Counted from the stretch's first letter, positions 15,995 to 24,377 are shown. The stretch is DNA of 64,000 bases from Streptomyces hawaiiensis (GCF_004803895.1 NZ_CP021978.1:3224001-3288000), one strand, 5' to 3'. Numbers and translations: made by a program. Notes: generated from the letters alone by a model not told the origin.

Positions 15995-17516
15995 GGGAGG
16001 CCTCCGTTCCGGTCGTGGTCGTGGTCGGGGGAGTGCTGACGGCGAGTGCCATCACGGCGTCCTGGGTCGCCTCGTCGGCGGAGAGTTCACCGGCGATCCG
16101 GCCCTGGGCCATCACCAGCACCCGGTCGCTCATGCCGAGCACCTCGGGCAGATCGCTGGAGATCATCAGGACGGCGGCGCCGGCGGCGGTGAGTTCGTTG
16201 ACGAGCTGGTAGATCTCGACCTTGGCGCCGACGTCGATGCCGCGCGTCGGCTCGTCGAGGATCAGCACCTTGGTGTCGGCGAGCAGCCACTTGCCGATGA
16301 CGACCTTCTGCTGGTTGCCACCGGAGAGGGTGCGGACATGCTGGCCGAGTCCGGCCATCCGCACCCCGAGCTGCTTGGCGATGCGTTCGGCGGCCTCGCG
16401 CTGGCCCTTGAGGTCGACGAGCCCGGCGCGCGTGGCCGACCGCAGGGTCACCAGCCCGAGGTTCTCCTCGACCGAGGCGTCCAGCACCAGGCCCTGGCCC
16501 TTGCGGTCCTCGGGGATGAGCCCGATACCGGCGGTCATCGCCGCGTTGACGTCGTACTTGGCGATGGAGGCGCCGGAGACCTTCACCGTGCCCTTGTCGT
16601 ACGAGTCGGCCCCGAAGACCGCCCGTACGACCTCCGTACGACCGGCGCCGACCAGCCCCGCGATGCCGACGACCTCACCGGCGTGCACCTCGAAGCTGAC
16701 GTCGTGGAAGACGCCGTCCCGGGTCAGTCCCTCGACGGTGAGCAACGCGGAACCCCGGTCGGCGCGTTCGCGCGGGTACTGCTGCTCGATGGAGCGCCCG
16801 ACCATGAGCCGCACCAGCTCGTCCTCGGGCGTGGCGGCGGGCACCTGGCCGACGCTCCTGCCGTCCCGGATGACCGTCACCCGGTCGCCGAGCGCGGCGA
16901 TCTCCTCCAGGTGGTGGGTGATGAAGACGATCCCGACGCCGTCCTCGCGCAGCGTGCGCACGATCGCGAAGAGCTTGTCGACCTCCTCGGAGGTGAGCAC
17001 GGCGGTCGGTTCGTCCATGATCAGCACGCGGGCGTTCAGGCTGAGGGCCTTGGCGATCTCGACCATCTGCAGCCGCGCGATACCGAGCTCGCGGACCCGC
17101 GCGCGGGGCGAGACGTTCACGCCGACCCGCTTCAGCAGGACCTCGGCGTCGGCCTCCATCCGCTTGCGGTCGATCATCCCGAAGCGGCGCGGCTGGCGCC
17201 CGAGGAAGATGTTCTCGGCGACCGTGAGGTCGGGTACGAGGTTGAACTCCTGGTAGATGGTGGCGATCCCGAGCCGCTCGGAGTCCTGCGCACCCTGGAT
17301 GCGCGTCTCCTCACCGCCGACCAGGATCCGCCCGGCGTCGGGGGTGTAGGCGCCGGAGAGCATCTTGATGAGGGTGCTCTTGCCCGCACCGTTCTCACCG
17401 AGCAGTACGTGCACCTCGCCCCGGCGCAGATCGAAGTCGACGCCGTCCAGCGCGACCACGCCCGGGAAGGTTTTCCGTATGCCCTCGATGCGCAGCAACT
17501 CGTCCGCGTTGCTCAC
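15984..17516 (-). CDS. rbsA: ribose ABC transporter ATP-binding protein, two ABC domains
   Basis: A 510-residue RbsA/MglA-type ATPase that drives sugar uptake through RbsCB. Domain 1 has Walker A GENGAGKST (40-48) and Walker B ARVLIMDEPTAVL; its signature region is degenerate (GIARLQMVEIAKAL). Domain 2 has LSGGNQQKVVIGKWL and LILDEPTRGIDVG, while its Walker A region is replaced by GLVGAGRTEVVRAVFG. This asymmetry is normal for the family. GTG 17516 has AAGGAG 6 nt upstream and overlaps the rbsR stop (GTGA). Confidence 0.95.
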   Translation of the reverse strand: MSNADELLRIEGIRKTFPGVVALDGVDFDLRRGEVHVLLGENGAGKSTLIKMLSGAYTPDAGRILVGGEETRIQGAQDSERLGIATIYQEFNLVPDLTVAENIFLGRQPRRFGMIDRKRMEADAEVLLKRVGVNVSPRARVRELGIARLQMVEIAKALSLNARVLIMDEPTAVLTSEEVDKLFAIVRTLREDGVGIVFITHHLEEIAALGDRVTVIRDGRSVGQVPAATPEDELVRLMVGRSIEQQYPRERADRGSALLTVEGLTRDGVFHDVSFEVHAGEVVGIAGLVGAGRTEVVRAVFGADSYDKGTVKVSGASIAKYDVNAAMTAGIGLIPEDRKGQGLVLDASVEENLGLVTLRSATRAGLVDLKGQREAAERIAKQLGVRMAGLGQHVRTLSGGNQQKVVIGKWLLADTKVLILDEPTRGIDVGAKVEIYQLVNELTAAGAAVLMISSDLPEVLGMSDRVLVMAQGRIAGELSADEATQDAVMALAVSTPPTTTTTGTEASRGH

Positions 17517-18532
17517 GTCGTGCTCCTTTGCACTGGGGTGGGGTCCTCGCCGCACGAGCGGCGTACGACGAGACGGGCGGGGAGGGTGACGGACTCACCG
17601 GGCCGCCCCTCGATGCGGTCGACCAGGGCCCGTACGGCGGCCCGGCCCAGCTCGCCCGTGGGCTGGGCGATCGCGGTGATCGGCGGATCGGTGTGCACGA
17701 ACCACCGGACGTCGTCGAACGCGGCCAGCGCGAGGTCGTCCGGTACGCGCAGGCCACGCGCGCGTACGGCGTCCAGCGCGCCGAGCGCCATCAGGTTGTC
17801 GGCCGCGAAGACGACCTCGGGCGGCTCGGCCAGGTCGAGGAAGCCCTCGGTGACCAGACGACCGCTCTCGGCCTGGAAGTCGCCCTGCCCTATGTAGGCG
17901 TCGGGCAGTTCCAGCCCGTACGCGCCGAGCGCCTCCCGGAAGGCCTCGACGCGCTCCTGGCCGGTCGTGGTCGCCGCCGGGCCCGCGATGATCGCGAGCC
18001 GCCGGTGCCCGAGCCCGTGCAGATGCGCCACGAGGTCCCGTACGGCGGCCCGCCCGTCCGCCCGGACGACCGGCACGTCCACGCCCGGGATCCAGCGGTC
18101 GACGAAGACCATGGGCGTCCCGGCCCGCGCGGCGTCCAGCATCAGCGGCGAGCCGCCGTCCGTGGGAGAGACGAGCAGGCCGTCGATGCGGCGGTCGAGG
18201 AGGGTGCGTACGTGGTGGTCCTGGAGGTCCGGCCGTTCGTCGGCGTTGCCGATGATGACGCTGTAGCCGAGCGCGCGGGCCTCCTCCTCGACGGAGCGGG
18301 CCAGCTCGGTGAAGTACGGGTTCAGTACGTCGCTGATGACCAGGCCGAGGGTGTGGGTCTGGTCGGTGCGCAGGGAGCGGGCGACGGCGTTCGGGCGGTA
18401 GCCCAGGGTCTCGACGGCGGCCAGCACGCGGGTGCGTGCGTCGGCGCTGACCGACGGATGGTCGTTCAGGACGCGCGAGACCGTGGCGACGGAGACGCCG
18501 GCCTCGGCAGCGACGTCCTTGATGCTGGCCAC
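17513..18532 (-). CDS. rbsR: LacI-family repressor of the ribose operon
   Basis: A 339-residue LacI/GalR regulator. The N-terminal helix-turn-helix is SIKDVAAEAGVSVATVSRVL with hinge NAVARSLRT, followed by a periplasmic-binding-protein-like sugar domain. It is the first gene of the operon and overlaps rbsA by 4 nt, so repressor and transporter are co-expressed. GTG 18532 is preferred because AAGGAGGTGGAG precedes it and it places the DNA-binding domain at the N-terminus. Its operators are probably the two AATCGATT sites upstream. Confidence 0.92.
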   Translation of the reverse strand: MASIKDVAAEAGVSVATVSRVLNDHPSVSADARTRVLAAVETLGYRPNAVARSLRTDQTHTLGLVISDVLNPYFTELARSVEEEARALGYSVIIGNADERPDLQDHHVRTLLDRRIDGLLVSPTDGGSPLMLDAARAGTPMVFVDRWIPGVDVPVVRADGRAAVRDLVAHLHGLGHRRLAIIAGPAATTTGQERVEAFREALGAYGLELPDAYIGQGDFQAESGRLVTEGFLDLAEPPEVVFAADNLMALGALDAVRARGLRVPDDLALAAFDDVRWFVHTDPPITAIAQPTGELGRAAVRALVDRIEGRPGESVTLPARLVVRRSCGEDPTPVQRSTT

Positions 18533-18584
18533 CGCCGCTCCACCTCCTTGTGGATCAGTCGTGGGGAGCACAGGTGAGCGCTCG

Positions 18585-18624
18585 TGGAATCGATTACATC
18601 GACGGGAGCATGGAATCGATTACA
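18585..18624 (-). promoter_or_regulatory. twin LacI-type operators for the rbs operon
   Basis: TGGAATCGATTACA occurs at 18585-18598 and again at 18611-18624, exactly 26 bp apart. Each has the CG-centred AATCGATT palindrome typical of LacI-family sites. They lie 53-92 bp upstream of the rbsR start, between rbsR and the divergent cupin gene. Confidence 0.75.
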
Positions 18625-18740
18625 CGCCGCGGAAACAAGCCCCCGGCGGTACCTCTTGACCGGATCGTGATGTCGCGGGTGACCCCCCTGCGGTTCAGGC
18701 TGGAAGGAGGAGGTCCGTTTCCAAGGCGAGCGGAGGAGCC

Positions 18741-19106
18741 ATGACTGCGGCGACCCGGAACGACGTACCCGTCGCCCTCGAAGGCGACGGAGTGGTACTG
18801 CGCATCAAGCCCATCGGCGGCGGCCTGTCGGTCGGCTACATCACCCTGCCCCGGGGCACGGACATGGGCCCCGCCCTGAAGGGCCTGCCCGATGACGCGT
18901 GCCAGTGCCCGCACTGGGGCTATCTGCTCAAGGGGCGGATCAGGATGCGCACGGCCGCGGGCGAGGAGGAGTACGAGGCGGGGCAGGCGTACTACTGGAG
19001 CCCCGGCCATGTGCCGGTGGCGCTGGAGGACAGCGAGCTGGTGGAGTTCTCGCCGAGTGAGGACTTCCAGCAGGTGATCGACCACGTGACGGCGCAGGCC
19101 GGGTGA
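18741..19106 (+). CDS. cupin-domain protein
   Basis: A 121-residue single cupin barrel. The conserved elements are PHWGYLLKGRIRMRTAAGEE (first cupin motif, with one His) and GQAYYWSPGHVPVALED (second motif, Gly-x-x-Tyr...His). The usual first-motif HxH is reduced to CPHWG, so metal binding may be altered or absent. GGAGGAG lies directly upstream of ATG 18741. It is transcribed divergently from the ribose operon; no functional link is evident. Function unknown. Confidence 0.75.
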   Translation: MTAATRNDVPVALEGDGVVLRIKPIGGGLSVGYITLPRGTDMGPALKGLPDDACQCPHWGYLLKGRIRMRTAAGEEEYEAGQAYYWSPGHVPVALEDSELVEFSPSEDFQQVIDHVTAQAG

Positions 19107-19192
19107 GCCGGGGTCTTTGATCCGCCGGGCCGGCACCGATGAGTTTCGCCGGTCCGGACGGTCTTCCTCGCATCGACCACAGGAGGAGCGCC

Positions 19193-19840
19193 GTGTCCCA
19201 GCTGCTGCGCGTGCAGAATTTCAATGTCTCGAGTGACGGATTCGGTGCCGGTGAGCACCAGAGCCTGGAGCGGCCGTTCGGCCATGCCGATCCCGGCACG
19301 ATGTTCGCCTGGGCCGGGGCCACGGCGAGCTGGCCGAACCGTACCGACCCCGGTGGCAGCCGCGGCCTCGACGACTACCTGACGCGCGACTTCCACAACA
19401 ACATCGGCGCCGAGATCATGGGCCGCAACAAGTTCAGCCCCCAGCGCGGCCCTTGGCAGGACCACGAGTGGCAGGGCTGGTGGGGCGACGAGCCCCCGTT
19501 CCACACGCCGGTGTTCGTCATGACCCACCACGAGCGCCCCTCGTTCACCCTCTCCGACACCACGTTCCACTTCGTCGGCGGGGATCCGGCCGAGGTCCTC
19601 GCCCAAGCGCGCAAGGCGGCCGGGGGCAAGGACGTCCGGCTCGGCGGAGGGGCGACGACCATCCGGCAGTTCCTGGACGCCGACTTGGTGGATACGCTGC
19701 ACGTGACGGTATCGCCCGGCGTGGTGCTCGGGTCCGGCTCACGACTGTGGGAGTCCCCCGAGGAACTGCTCGACCGCTTCCACCGCGACGTCGTGCCGAG
19801 CCCGAGCGGGGTGGTGCATCACCTGTTCTGGAGGAAGTGA
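19193..19840 (+). CDS. RibD C-terminal / dihydrofolate-reductase-like protein
   Basis: A 215-residue protein of the RibD_C/DHFR-like family, NADPH-dependent reductases of unassigned substrate. The N-terminal strand is LLRVQNFNVSSDGFGAG; the nucleotide-binding segment is DVRLGGGATTIRQFLDADLVDTLHVTV, ending SGVVHHLFWRK. GTG 19193 has AGGAGGAG 5-8 nt upstream and is chosen over an earlier ATG at 19139. It is followed immediately, in the same frame, by a decayed zinc-finger fragment. Confidence 0.83.
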   Translation: MSQLLRVQNFNVSSDGFGAGEHQSLERPFGHADPGTMFAWAGATASWPNRTDPGGSRGLDDYLTRDFHNNIGAEIMGRNKFSPQRGPWQDHEWQGWWGDEPPFHTPVFVMTHHERPSFTLSDTTFHFVGGDPAEVLAQARKAAGGKDVRLGGGATTIRQFLDADLVDTLHVTVSPGVVLGSGSRLWESPEELLDRFHRDVVPSPSGVVHHLFWRK

Positions 19841-20047
19841 CGGCGGGCCCCAGCCGCGATCGTCGACCTCGCCCTGAGGACCCTCGCCGCCGACGCCGCC
19901 GGTCTGCTCGCCTCCCCCGAAGCCGAGCGCCTCACCGCCTGCGGCTCCCCTCCGTGCGACCGCTACCCCTTCCGTCACGGCCGCCGCCACTGCTGCTCCG
20001 TCCGGTGCGGCGACCGCGCCCGCGCGGCCCGGGCGTGCGCCCGCCGC
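19841..20047 (+). pseudogene. remnant of a CGNR zinc-finger (ABATE) regulator C-terminus
   Basis: Immediately after the stop at 19838-19840, the same frame reads a helix typical of ABATE/CGNR proteins (ALRTLAADAAGLLASPEAERL). It is followed by a C-x4-C pair (CGSPPC), then RRHCCSVRCGDRARAARACARR. The intact family motif is C..C...F.D.SR..RRWCS...CGNR.K. Here the F-x-D-x-S stretch is lost and CGNR has become CGDR. There is no start codon, and the N-terminal domain is missing. It is best read as a decaying gene fragment. Confidence 0.6.
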
Positions 20048-20073
20048 GGCGATACGCGCTGTCGTCGTCCTGA

Positions 20074-20382
20074 TCACGGCCGGGGCCCGTGGGCGAGCCG
20101 CGCCCCCCTGCTCTCCGCGACCCGTTTGACATCTCGCAGGGACTCGCTGAGCCGCAGGGTCAGGTAGCGCAGTTCCGCGCTGGTCACGCGGCGCTCCGCA
20201 AGGAGTTCGGCGGCGTGCCCGAGCAGATGGTCCGCCATGTCGATCTGCACGTCCTCGATCTCGTCGGCGAGCCGTGAGACGTAGCCGGTCCCGTCGCCCA
20301 CGAGGTAGCACGGTCTGCCGTCGGTACTGGTCCACGGCAGGAGCCGCCCGGCCACCGCGTGATCGCGCGCCCCGCCGGTCAT
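20074..20382 (-). CDS. small cytoplasmic protein of unknown function
   Basis: A 102-residue hydrophilic protein. It contains GRPCYLVGDGTGYVSRLADE and a helical stretch with EIEDVQIDMADHLLGHAAELL, then LRYLTLRLSESLRDVKRVAES. It probably folds as a helical bundle that could dimerise. ATG 20382 overlaps the stop of the upstream small gene as ATGA, so the two are translationally coupled. The pair is divergent from the XRE/DUF397 pair 330 bp away, an arrangement that often marks one functional module. No family recognised with confidence. Confidence 0.65.
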   Translation of the reverse strand: MTGGARDHAVAGRLLPWTSTDGRPCYLVGDGTGYVSRLADEIEDVQIDMADHLLGHAAELLAERRVTSAELRYLTLRLSESLRDVKRVAESRGARLAHGPRP

Positions 20383-20579
20383 ACGCCCGCCTCCGCCATC
20401 AGGTAGGGGCGCACCAGCCGGTTGTCCTCTCCCCGGAGCGGACGCTCGTCGGGGCGGCAGCAGACCGCCGGGCACGCGTACGGGCGCGAGGGTGGTGACA
20501 CCGATCGCCGTCGCCTCCCCCGGGGAGGGAGAAGGAAGCGGAGAAGCGGCTCCAGGAGCCGGGCGATGAGGTCTGTCAC
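20379..20579 (-). CDS. short basic protein of unknown function
   Basis: A 66-residue protein starting with an amphipathic leucine-rich helix (MTDLIARLLEPLLRFLLPP), followed by a run of arginines and a region with two close cysteines (CPAVCC). The helix could associate with the membrane or a partner. GTG 20579 has only a weak GAAGG upstream. It overlaps the next gene by 4 nt. Similar Streptomyces small genes lie near XRE/DUF397 pairs; the function is not known. Confidence 0.5.
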   Translation of the reverse strand: MTDLIARLLEPLLRFLLPPRGRRRRSVSPPSRPYACPAVCCRPDERPLRGEDNRLVRPYLMAEAGV

Positions 20580-20711
20580 GTCTGTCTGCCTGCCTTCTCA
20601 CCTGTGGTGACTGCGTTCTGTGGTGAAGCACTCACAGAGTGAGGTCGGCTCTCGCTACGCTGCCAGGGGGTGGAGCTTGACATCGCGTCTGTCAAGAAGA
20701 GGAGTTGGCCG

Positions 20712-21536
20712 ATGGACGAACACCGCATGCTTCGAACGCCGCGTCAGAAGTACGGGGAGGAGATGCGGCTGAGGCGGACCGCCGCCCGCCTCACCCAGGA
20801 GGAACTGGGCGACCAAGTGGTGTGCTCGCCCACGCTGATCAGTCATTTCGAGGCGGGCAGACGCCTTCCCAAGCCGGATGACGCGCAACGGATCGACCGG
20901 GCTCTGGGGACGGACGGGTTCTTCGCGCGGTGGTTGGAGGACCTGGAGTCGCACTACACCGACCATTTCGCGGCGGTGGCCGAGCTGGAGCAACTGGCAA
21001 CTCACATCCAGCAGTTCGCACTCTCTCTGGTTCCCGGAGTGCTTCAGACCGACGACTACGCACGCGCCCTGTTCCGGGCCTACCGTCCGAACCACACGAC
21101 CGAAGAACTTGACGAGCTCGTTGTCATTCGAACGCAACGCCGTCGAATCCTCGACGGGCCGGCTCAGCCTGTCGTCTGGACGCTGCTCGACGAGGCAGTC
21201 CTCCGCCGTCGCGTCGGCGGACCTCAGGTCATGGCGGAGCAGTTGCACAAAGTCGCGGACATGGCCGAGTCGGGACGGTTGCGCCTGCACGTCCTCCCCT
21301 ACGGCGTGGGGGCGCACGCACTCATGCAGAGTCTGCTCACGCTCATGACCTTCGAGGACTCGGCCCCGGTTGCCTACGTCGAGGGCTTCCAGACCGGCAA
21401 CTTGATGGACGATCCGGCTCTGGTGAGTGCCTGTCAGACCGCTTACGCTCTGGCGCTGAGCGACGCGTTGTCGCAGCAGGAGTCACTGGCCCTCGTCAGG
21501 GCGGCAGCGGAGGAACATACGCATGATCGACAGTGA
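20712..21536 (+). CDS. XRE-family helix-turn-helix regulator with DUF5753-type domain
   Basis: A 274-residue Streptomyces-type regulator. Residues 14-75 form an XRE helix-turn-helix (RLTQEELGDQVVCSPTLISHFEAGRRLP). The rest is the C-terminal sensor-like domain common in actinobacteria (VPGVLQTDDYARAL..., RTQRRRIL, VLPYGVGAHALMQ). ATG 20712 has GAGGAG 7 nt upstream. The 3' end overlaps the DUF397 gene by 14 nt. Such pairs (for example WhiJ-like systems) control development or local targets; here the target is not evident. Confidence 0.92.
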   Translation: MDEHRMLRTPRQKYGEEMRLRRTAARLTQEELGDQVVCSPTLISHFEAGRRLPKPDDAQRIDRALGTDGFFARWLEDLESHYTDHFAAVAELEQLATHIQQFALSLVPGVLQTDDYARALFRAYRPNHTTEELDELVVIRTQRRRILDGPAQPVVWTLLDEAVLRRRVGGPQVMAEQLHKVADMAESGRLRLHVLPYGVGAHALMQSLLTLMTFEDSAPVAYVEGFQTGNLMDDPALVSACQTAYALALSDALSQQESLALVRAAAEEHTHDRQ

Positions 21537-21765
21537 GCACATCGCTCCCACCTGCTGGTACAAGTCCAGCTACAGCGGAGGCGATCAAGGCGAGTGCCTC
21601 GAAGTCGCCCCCGGCCACCCCGACGTGCCGGTGCGGGACAGCAAGGCCACTCACGGCCCCGCCCTGGTCTTCTCGCGGAGCGGCTGGGCGGCGTTCGTCG
21701 CCGCCGTCAAGGATGGGCACATCAGGGGCTGGGCAGGCAGCGAGGCACCGGTCAGCCGGTGCTGA
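21523..21765 (+). CDS. DUF397 small protein, partner of the XRE regulator
   Basis: An 80-residue DUF397 protein. Family hallmarks are visible: WYKSSYSGGDQGECLEVA, VPVRDSK and FSRSGWAAFVAAVKDG. DUF397 proteins typically act with the adjacent XRE regulator, in some cases as antagonists in a toxin/antitoxin-like or switch-like pair. Its start overlaps the end of the XRE gene by 14 nt in another frame, so expression is coupled. Confidence 0.9.
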   Translation: MIDSEHIAPTCWYKSSYSGGDQGECLEVAPGHPDVPVRDSKATHGPALVFSRSGWAAFVAAVKDGHIRGWAGSEAPVSRC

Positions 21766-21796
21766 CCGATCCCACGCTCCACCGAGGGCTGCCCCC

Positions 21797-22600
21797 TCAC
21801 GCCGAGTCGTTCAGCAACCTGCTCAAGTGCTCACTCCCCGGTCCCAGGAGATCGGGCAGGGGCGCCGCCTCCTCGTACCAGCGCTTCTCGTACTCCCAGC
21901 AGAGCCAGCCGTCCCAGCCGTGACGGGAGAGGACCTCGACGCATTCGGCCAGCGGGAGGACGCCCGCGCCGAGGGACAGGGGGGTCGTGTCGTCGGGGGA
22001 GGCGATGTCCTTGACCTGGACGTAGCCGAGGTGGGGGGAGAGCGCCGCGTAGGTCTCGGAGGGCTGTTCGCCGCCGAGCCAGGTGTGCATCACGTCCCAG
22101 AGGGCGCCGACCTGGCGGTGGCCGACGAGGCCGAGGATCCGCATCGCGTCGGCGGCGGTGCGGTGCGAGTCGTGGGTTTCGAGGAGGATGCGTACGCCCA
22201 GGTCATTGGCGTGTTCGGCGGCCGTGCCCAGGCGTCGGGCGGCCGTCGCGTCGGCCTCCTCGGGGGTCTGGACATCGAGGTCGCCGCCGGGGAAGACCCG
22301 GACGTACGGGGCGCCCAGGTCGTGGGCGAGGTCGAGGAGGGCACGGATCTCGGCCAGGACGGGCTCGTCGTCGCCCGGCGCGGCGACCCGTGCGTAGCCC
22401 GCCAGGCCGAGGAGCTCTACGCCCGCTCCCTTGAACTCGGCCGCGACGTCCGCGCGTTCGGCGGGGCCGAGGCCGGTGTGGACCGGTTCCTCGGGGTGGG
22501 TGCGCAGCTCCACGCCGTGATAGCCGTGGGCGGTCGCGAGCCGCAGGACGTCGGGCAGGGGCAGGCCGGGGACACCGAGGGTGGAGAACGCCAGCTTCAT
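21797..22600 (-). CDS. sugar phosphate isomerase/epimerase (TIM barrel)
   Basis: A 267-residue AP-endonuclease-family-2 TIM barrel of the sugar isomerase type. It starts MKLAFSTLGVPGLPLPDVL and includes HGYHGVELRTHPEE, the metal-ligand segment LLETHDSHRTAAD, WDVMHTW, YVQVKDIA and GWDGWLCWEYEKRW. These give the usual Glu/Asp/His/Glu metal site. ATG 22600 is chosen; GTG 22606 is an alternative. It is convergent with the DUF397 gene and follows the MarR-GNAT gene after 44 bp. Substrate unknown. Confidence 0.85.
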   Translation of the reverse strand: MKLAFSTLGVPGLPLPDVLRLATAHGYHGVELRTHPEEPVHTGLGPAERADVAAEFKGAGVELLGLAGYARVAAPGDDEPVLAEIRALLDLAHDLGAPYVRVFPGGDLDVQTPEEADATAARRLGTAAEHANDLGVRILLETHDSHRTAADAMRILGLVGHRQVGALWDVMHTWLGGEQPSETYAALSPHLGYVQVKDIASPDDTTPLSLGAGVLPLAECVEVLSRHGWDGWLCWEYEKRWYEEAAPLPDLLGPGSEHLSRLLNDSA

Positions 22601-22644
22601 GTGGACGGACCCTACCCGGCACCCCCGCCTGCGACTCCCCTTGG

Positions 22645-23577
22645 TCACCCTGGTGTTGCGTGAAGATCCAGCCGCCAGTCCTGGCCGGTCAGATCCCGGC
22701 CGAAGGAGCGGTGCGGTTTCTCCGCGACCAGCACGAAACCGTGGCGCTGGTAGATGCGGCGGGCCGCGGCGAGGATGTCGTTGGTCCACAGGACGACCTC
22801 GCGGTAGCCGGCCTCGCGCGCGAAGGCGACGAGCGCGCCGACGAGGCGGTCGCCGATGCCGAGGCCGCGTGCGTCCGGCTCGACGAGCAGGAGCCGCAGC
22901 CGGGCGGCGCCGGGCGCGTCGTCCCGTACGCACATCACGCACCCCACCGGCCGGCCGTCCAGCTCGGCGATCCAGGTCCGCTCCAGGTGCGGGTCGTGGT
23001 CCTCGCCGTAGTCGGCGACGATCCTCGCCACCAGCCCCTCGTAGTCGGCGTCGAAGCCGTACTCGGCCGCGTACAGCGCGGCGTTGCGCTGCACGATCCA
23101 GCCGAGGTCGCCGGGGGCGGGCTCGCGCAGCAAGACGTCCTCGGGGCGTGAGGCCCGGCCGTCGCCCAGGATCGTCCGGACGGTGCGCATGGCGTCCGCC
23201 AGCCGCGGCCGGTCCTCGGCCCGGACCGTGTCCAGCATCGCCCCGACCGACTGCCGCGCCCGCTCGTCGAGCAGCGCGGCGGCCTCCCGCCCGGACGCGG
23301 TGAGCGTGACGCGGCGGCGGCGCGAGTCCGTCTCGGACGGGCCGCGCTCGACCAGTCCGTCCTCCTCGAACTTGTTCAGGATGCGGGTCAGGTACCCGGC
23401 GTCCAGGTGCAGCTGCGCCCGCAGGTCGGCGGCGTCCGTACGGGGTGCGTGCGCCAGCTCGTAGAGCACGCGGGACTCGGTGAGGGTGTAGGGGGCGTAG
23501 AGCCGGCGGCCGTAGTCGAGCGCGCCGATGACGTTCGTGTAGAAGCGGTTGAAGGAGCGGACGTCCTGGACGGTCAT
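22645..23577 (-). CDS. MarR-type regulator fused to a GNAT acetyltransferase
   Basis: A 310-residue two-domain protein. Residues 1-135 are a MarR winged helix (LTESRVLYELAHAPRTDAADLRAQLHLDAGYLTRIL, wing TDSRRRRVTLT). Residues 147-305 are a GNAT domain with the acetyl-CoA motif VEPDARGLGIGDRLVGAL and YREVVLWTNDILAAARRIYQRHGF. This architecture recurs in actinobacteria; it may link acetylation of a small molecule or protein to gene control. An inverted repeat TGACT-C-AGTCA 20 bp upstream probably mediates autoregulation. Confidence 0.9.
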   Translation of the reverse strand: MTVQDVRSFNRFYTNVIGALDYGRRLYAPYTLTESRVLYELAHAPRTDAADLRAQLHLDAGYLTRILNKFEEDGLVERGPSETDSRRRRVTLTASGREAAALLDERARQSVGAMLDTVRAEDRPRLADAMRTVRTILGDGRASRPEDVLLREPAPGDLGWIVQRNAALYAAEYGFDADYEGLVARIVADYGEDHDPHLERTWIAELDGRPVGCVMCVRDDAPGAARLRLLLVEPDARGLGIGDRLVGALVAFAREAGYREVVLWTNDILAAARRIYQRHGFVLVAEKPHRSFGRDLTGQDWRLDLHATPG

Positions 23578-23596
23578 GGGCTCGACCCCCGATATT

Positions 23597-23607
23597 TGAC
23601 TCAGTCA
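23597..23607 (-). promoter_or_regulatory. probable autoregulatory operator of the MarR-GNAT gene
   Basis: TGACT (23597-23601), C, AGTCA (23603-23607) is a perfect 5-bp inverted repeat inside an AT-richer stretch immediately upstream of the start at 23577, in the size range of MarR-family operators. Confidence 0.5.
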
Positions 23608-23804
23608 GAGATACCCGTGGCCGAGCCTAGACGTCCAGGGCACCTGAGACCAGGCACGAGGCGATCCGGACGGGCGGCGGCCGATGAGTTTCCGCGTGTT
23701 CCGCAGTCAGAGGACGTGTTCGTGCGTCGCAGCCGCGAGTGTTGTGGAAGCGTGCACCGACGGAATCCGCTGACAAGCCGGCACGAGATACCGAGGAACC
23801 CAGA

Positions 23805-24377
23805 ATGCGCACCCTGATCAGCACCGCTTTCATCTCGCTCGACGGCGTCGTGGAGGCCCCGGGCGGCGAGCCCGGATACCGGAACTCCGGGTGGACCTTC
23901 AAGGACGTCGAGTTCCTTCCCGAGGCATTCGAGATCAAGGGCCGGGAGCAGAAGGAAGCCACCGCGATGATGATGGGCCGCACCAGCTATGAGGCGTTCA
24001 GTCCGGTGTGGCCCGACATGGAGGATTTCGCCGACTACAAGGTGATGCCGAAGTACGTCGTCTCCACCACCCTCACCGAGGACGACCTGGTGTCGAACTG
24101 GGGCGAGACGACGATCCTGCGCTCGCTCGACGACGTCGCCGCGCTGAAGGAGACCGAGGGCGGCCCGATCATCGTCCACGGCAGCGCCTCCCTGACCCGG
24201 GCCCTTTCGGACGCCGGCCTGATCGACCGCTACCACCTGCTCGTCTTTCCGCTCCTGCTCGGGGCGGGCAAGCGGCTCTTCAGCGCCACGGACAAGGACA
24301 CCCAGAAGCTGCGGCTCGTCGAGCACGAGGCCTACGCCAACGGTCTGCAGAAGAACGTCTTCGACGTCGTTCGCTGA
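23805..24377 (+). CDS. RibD C-terminal / dihydrofolate-reductase-like protein
   Basis: A 190-residue RibD_C/DHFR-like protein, likely NADPH-dependent. It begins MRTLISTAFISLDGVVEAPGG; AMMMGRTSYEAF is the family's MGRxTYE segment, PIIVHGSASLTRAL the nucleotide-binding glycine region, and HLLVFPLLLGAGKRLF the late strand. ATG 23805 has GAGGA upstream. It is only distantly similar to the other DHFR-like gene at 19193. It faces a LacI regulator gene tail to tail across a short hairpin. Confidence 0.87.
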   Translation: MRTLISTAFISLDGVVEAPGGEPGYRNSGWTFKDVEFLPEAFEIKGREQKEATAMMMGRTSYEAFSPVWPDMEDFADYKVMPKYVVSTTLTEDDLVSNWGETTILRSLDDVAALKETEGGPIIVHGSASLTRALSDAGLIDRYHLLVFPLLLGAGKRLFSATDKDTQKLRLVEHEAYANGLQKNVFDVVR

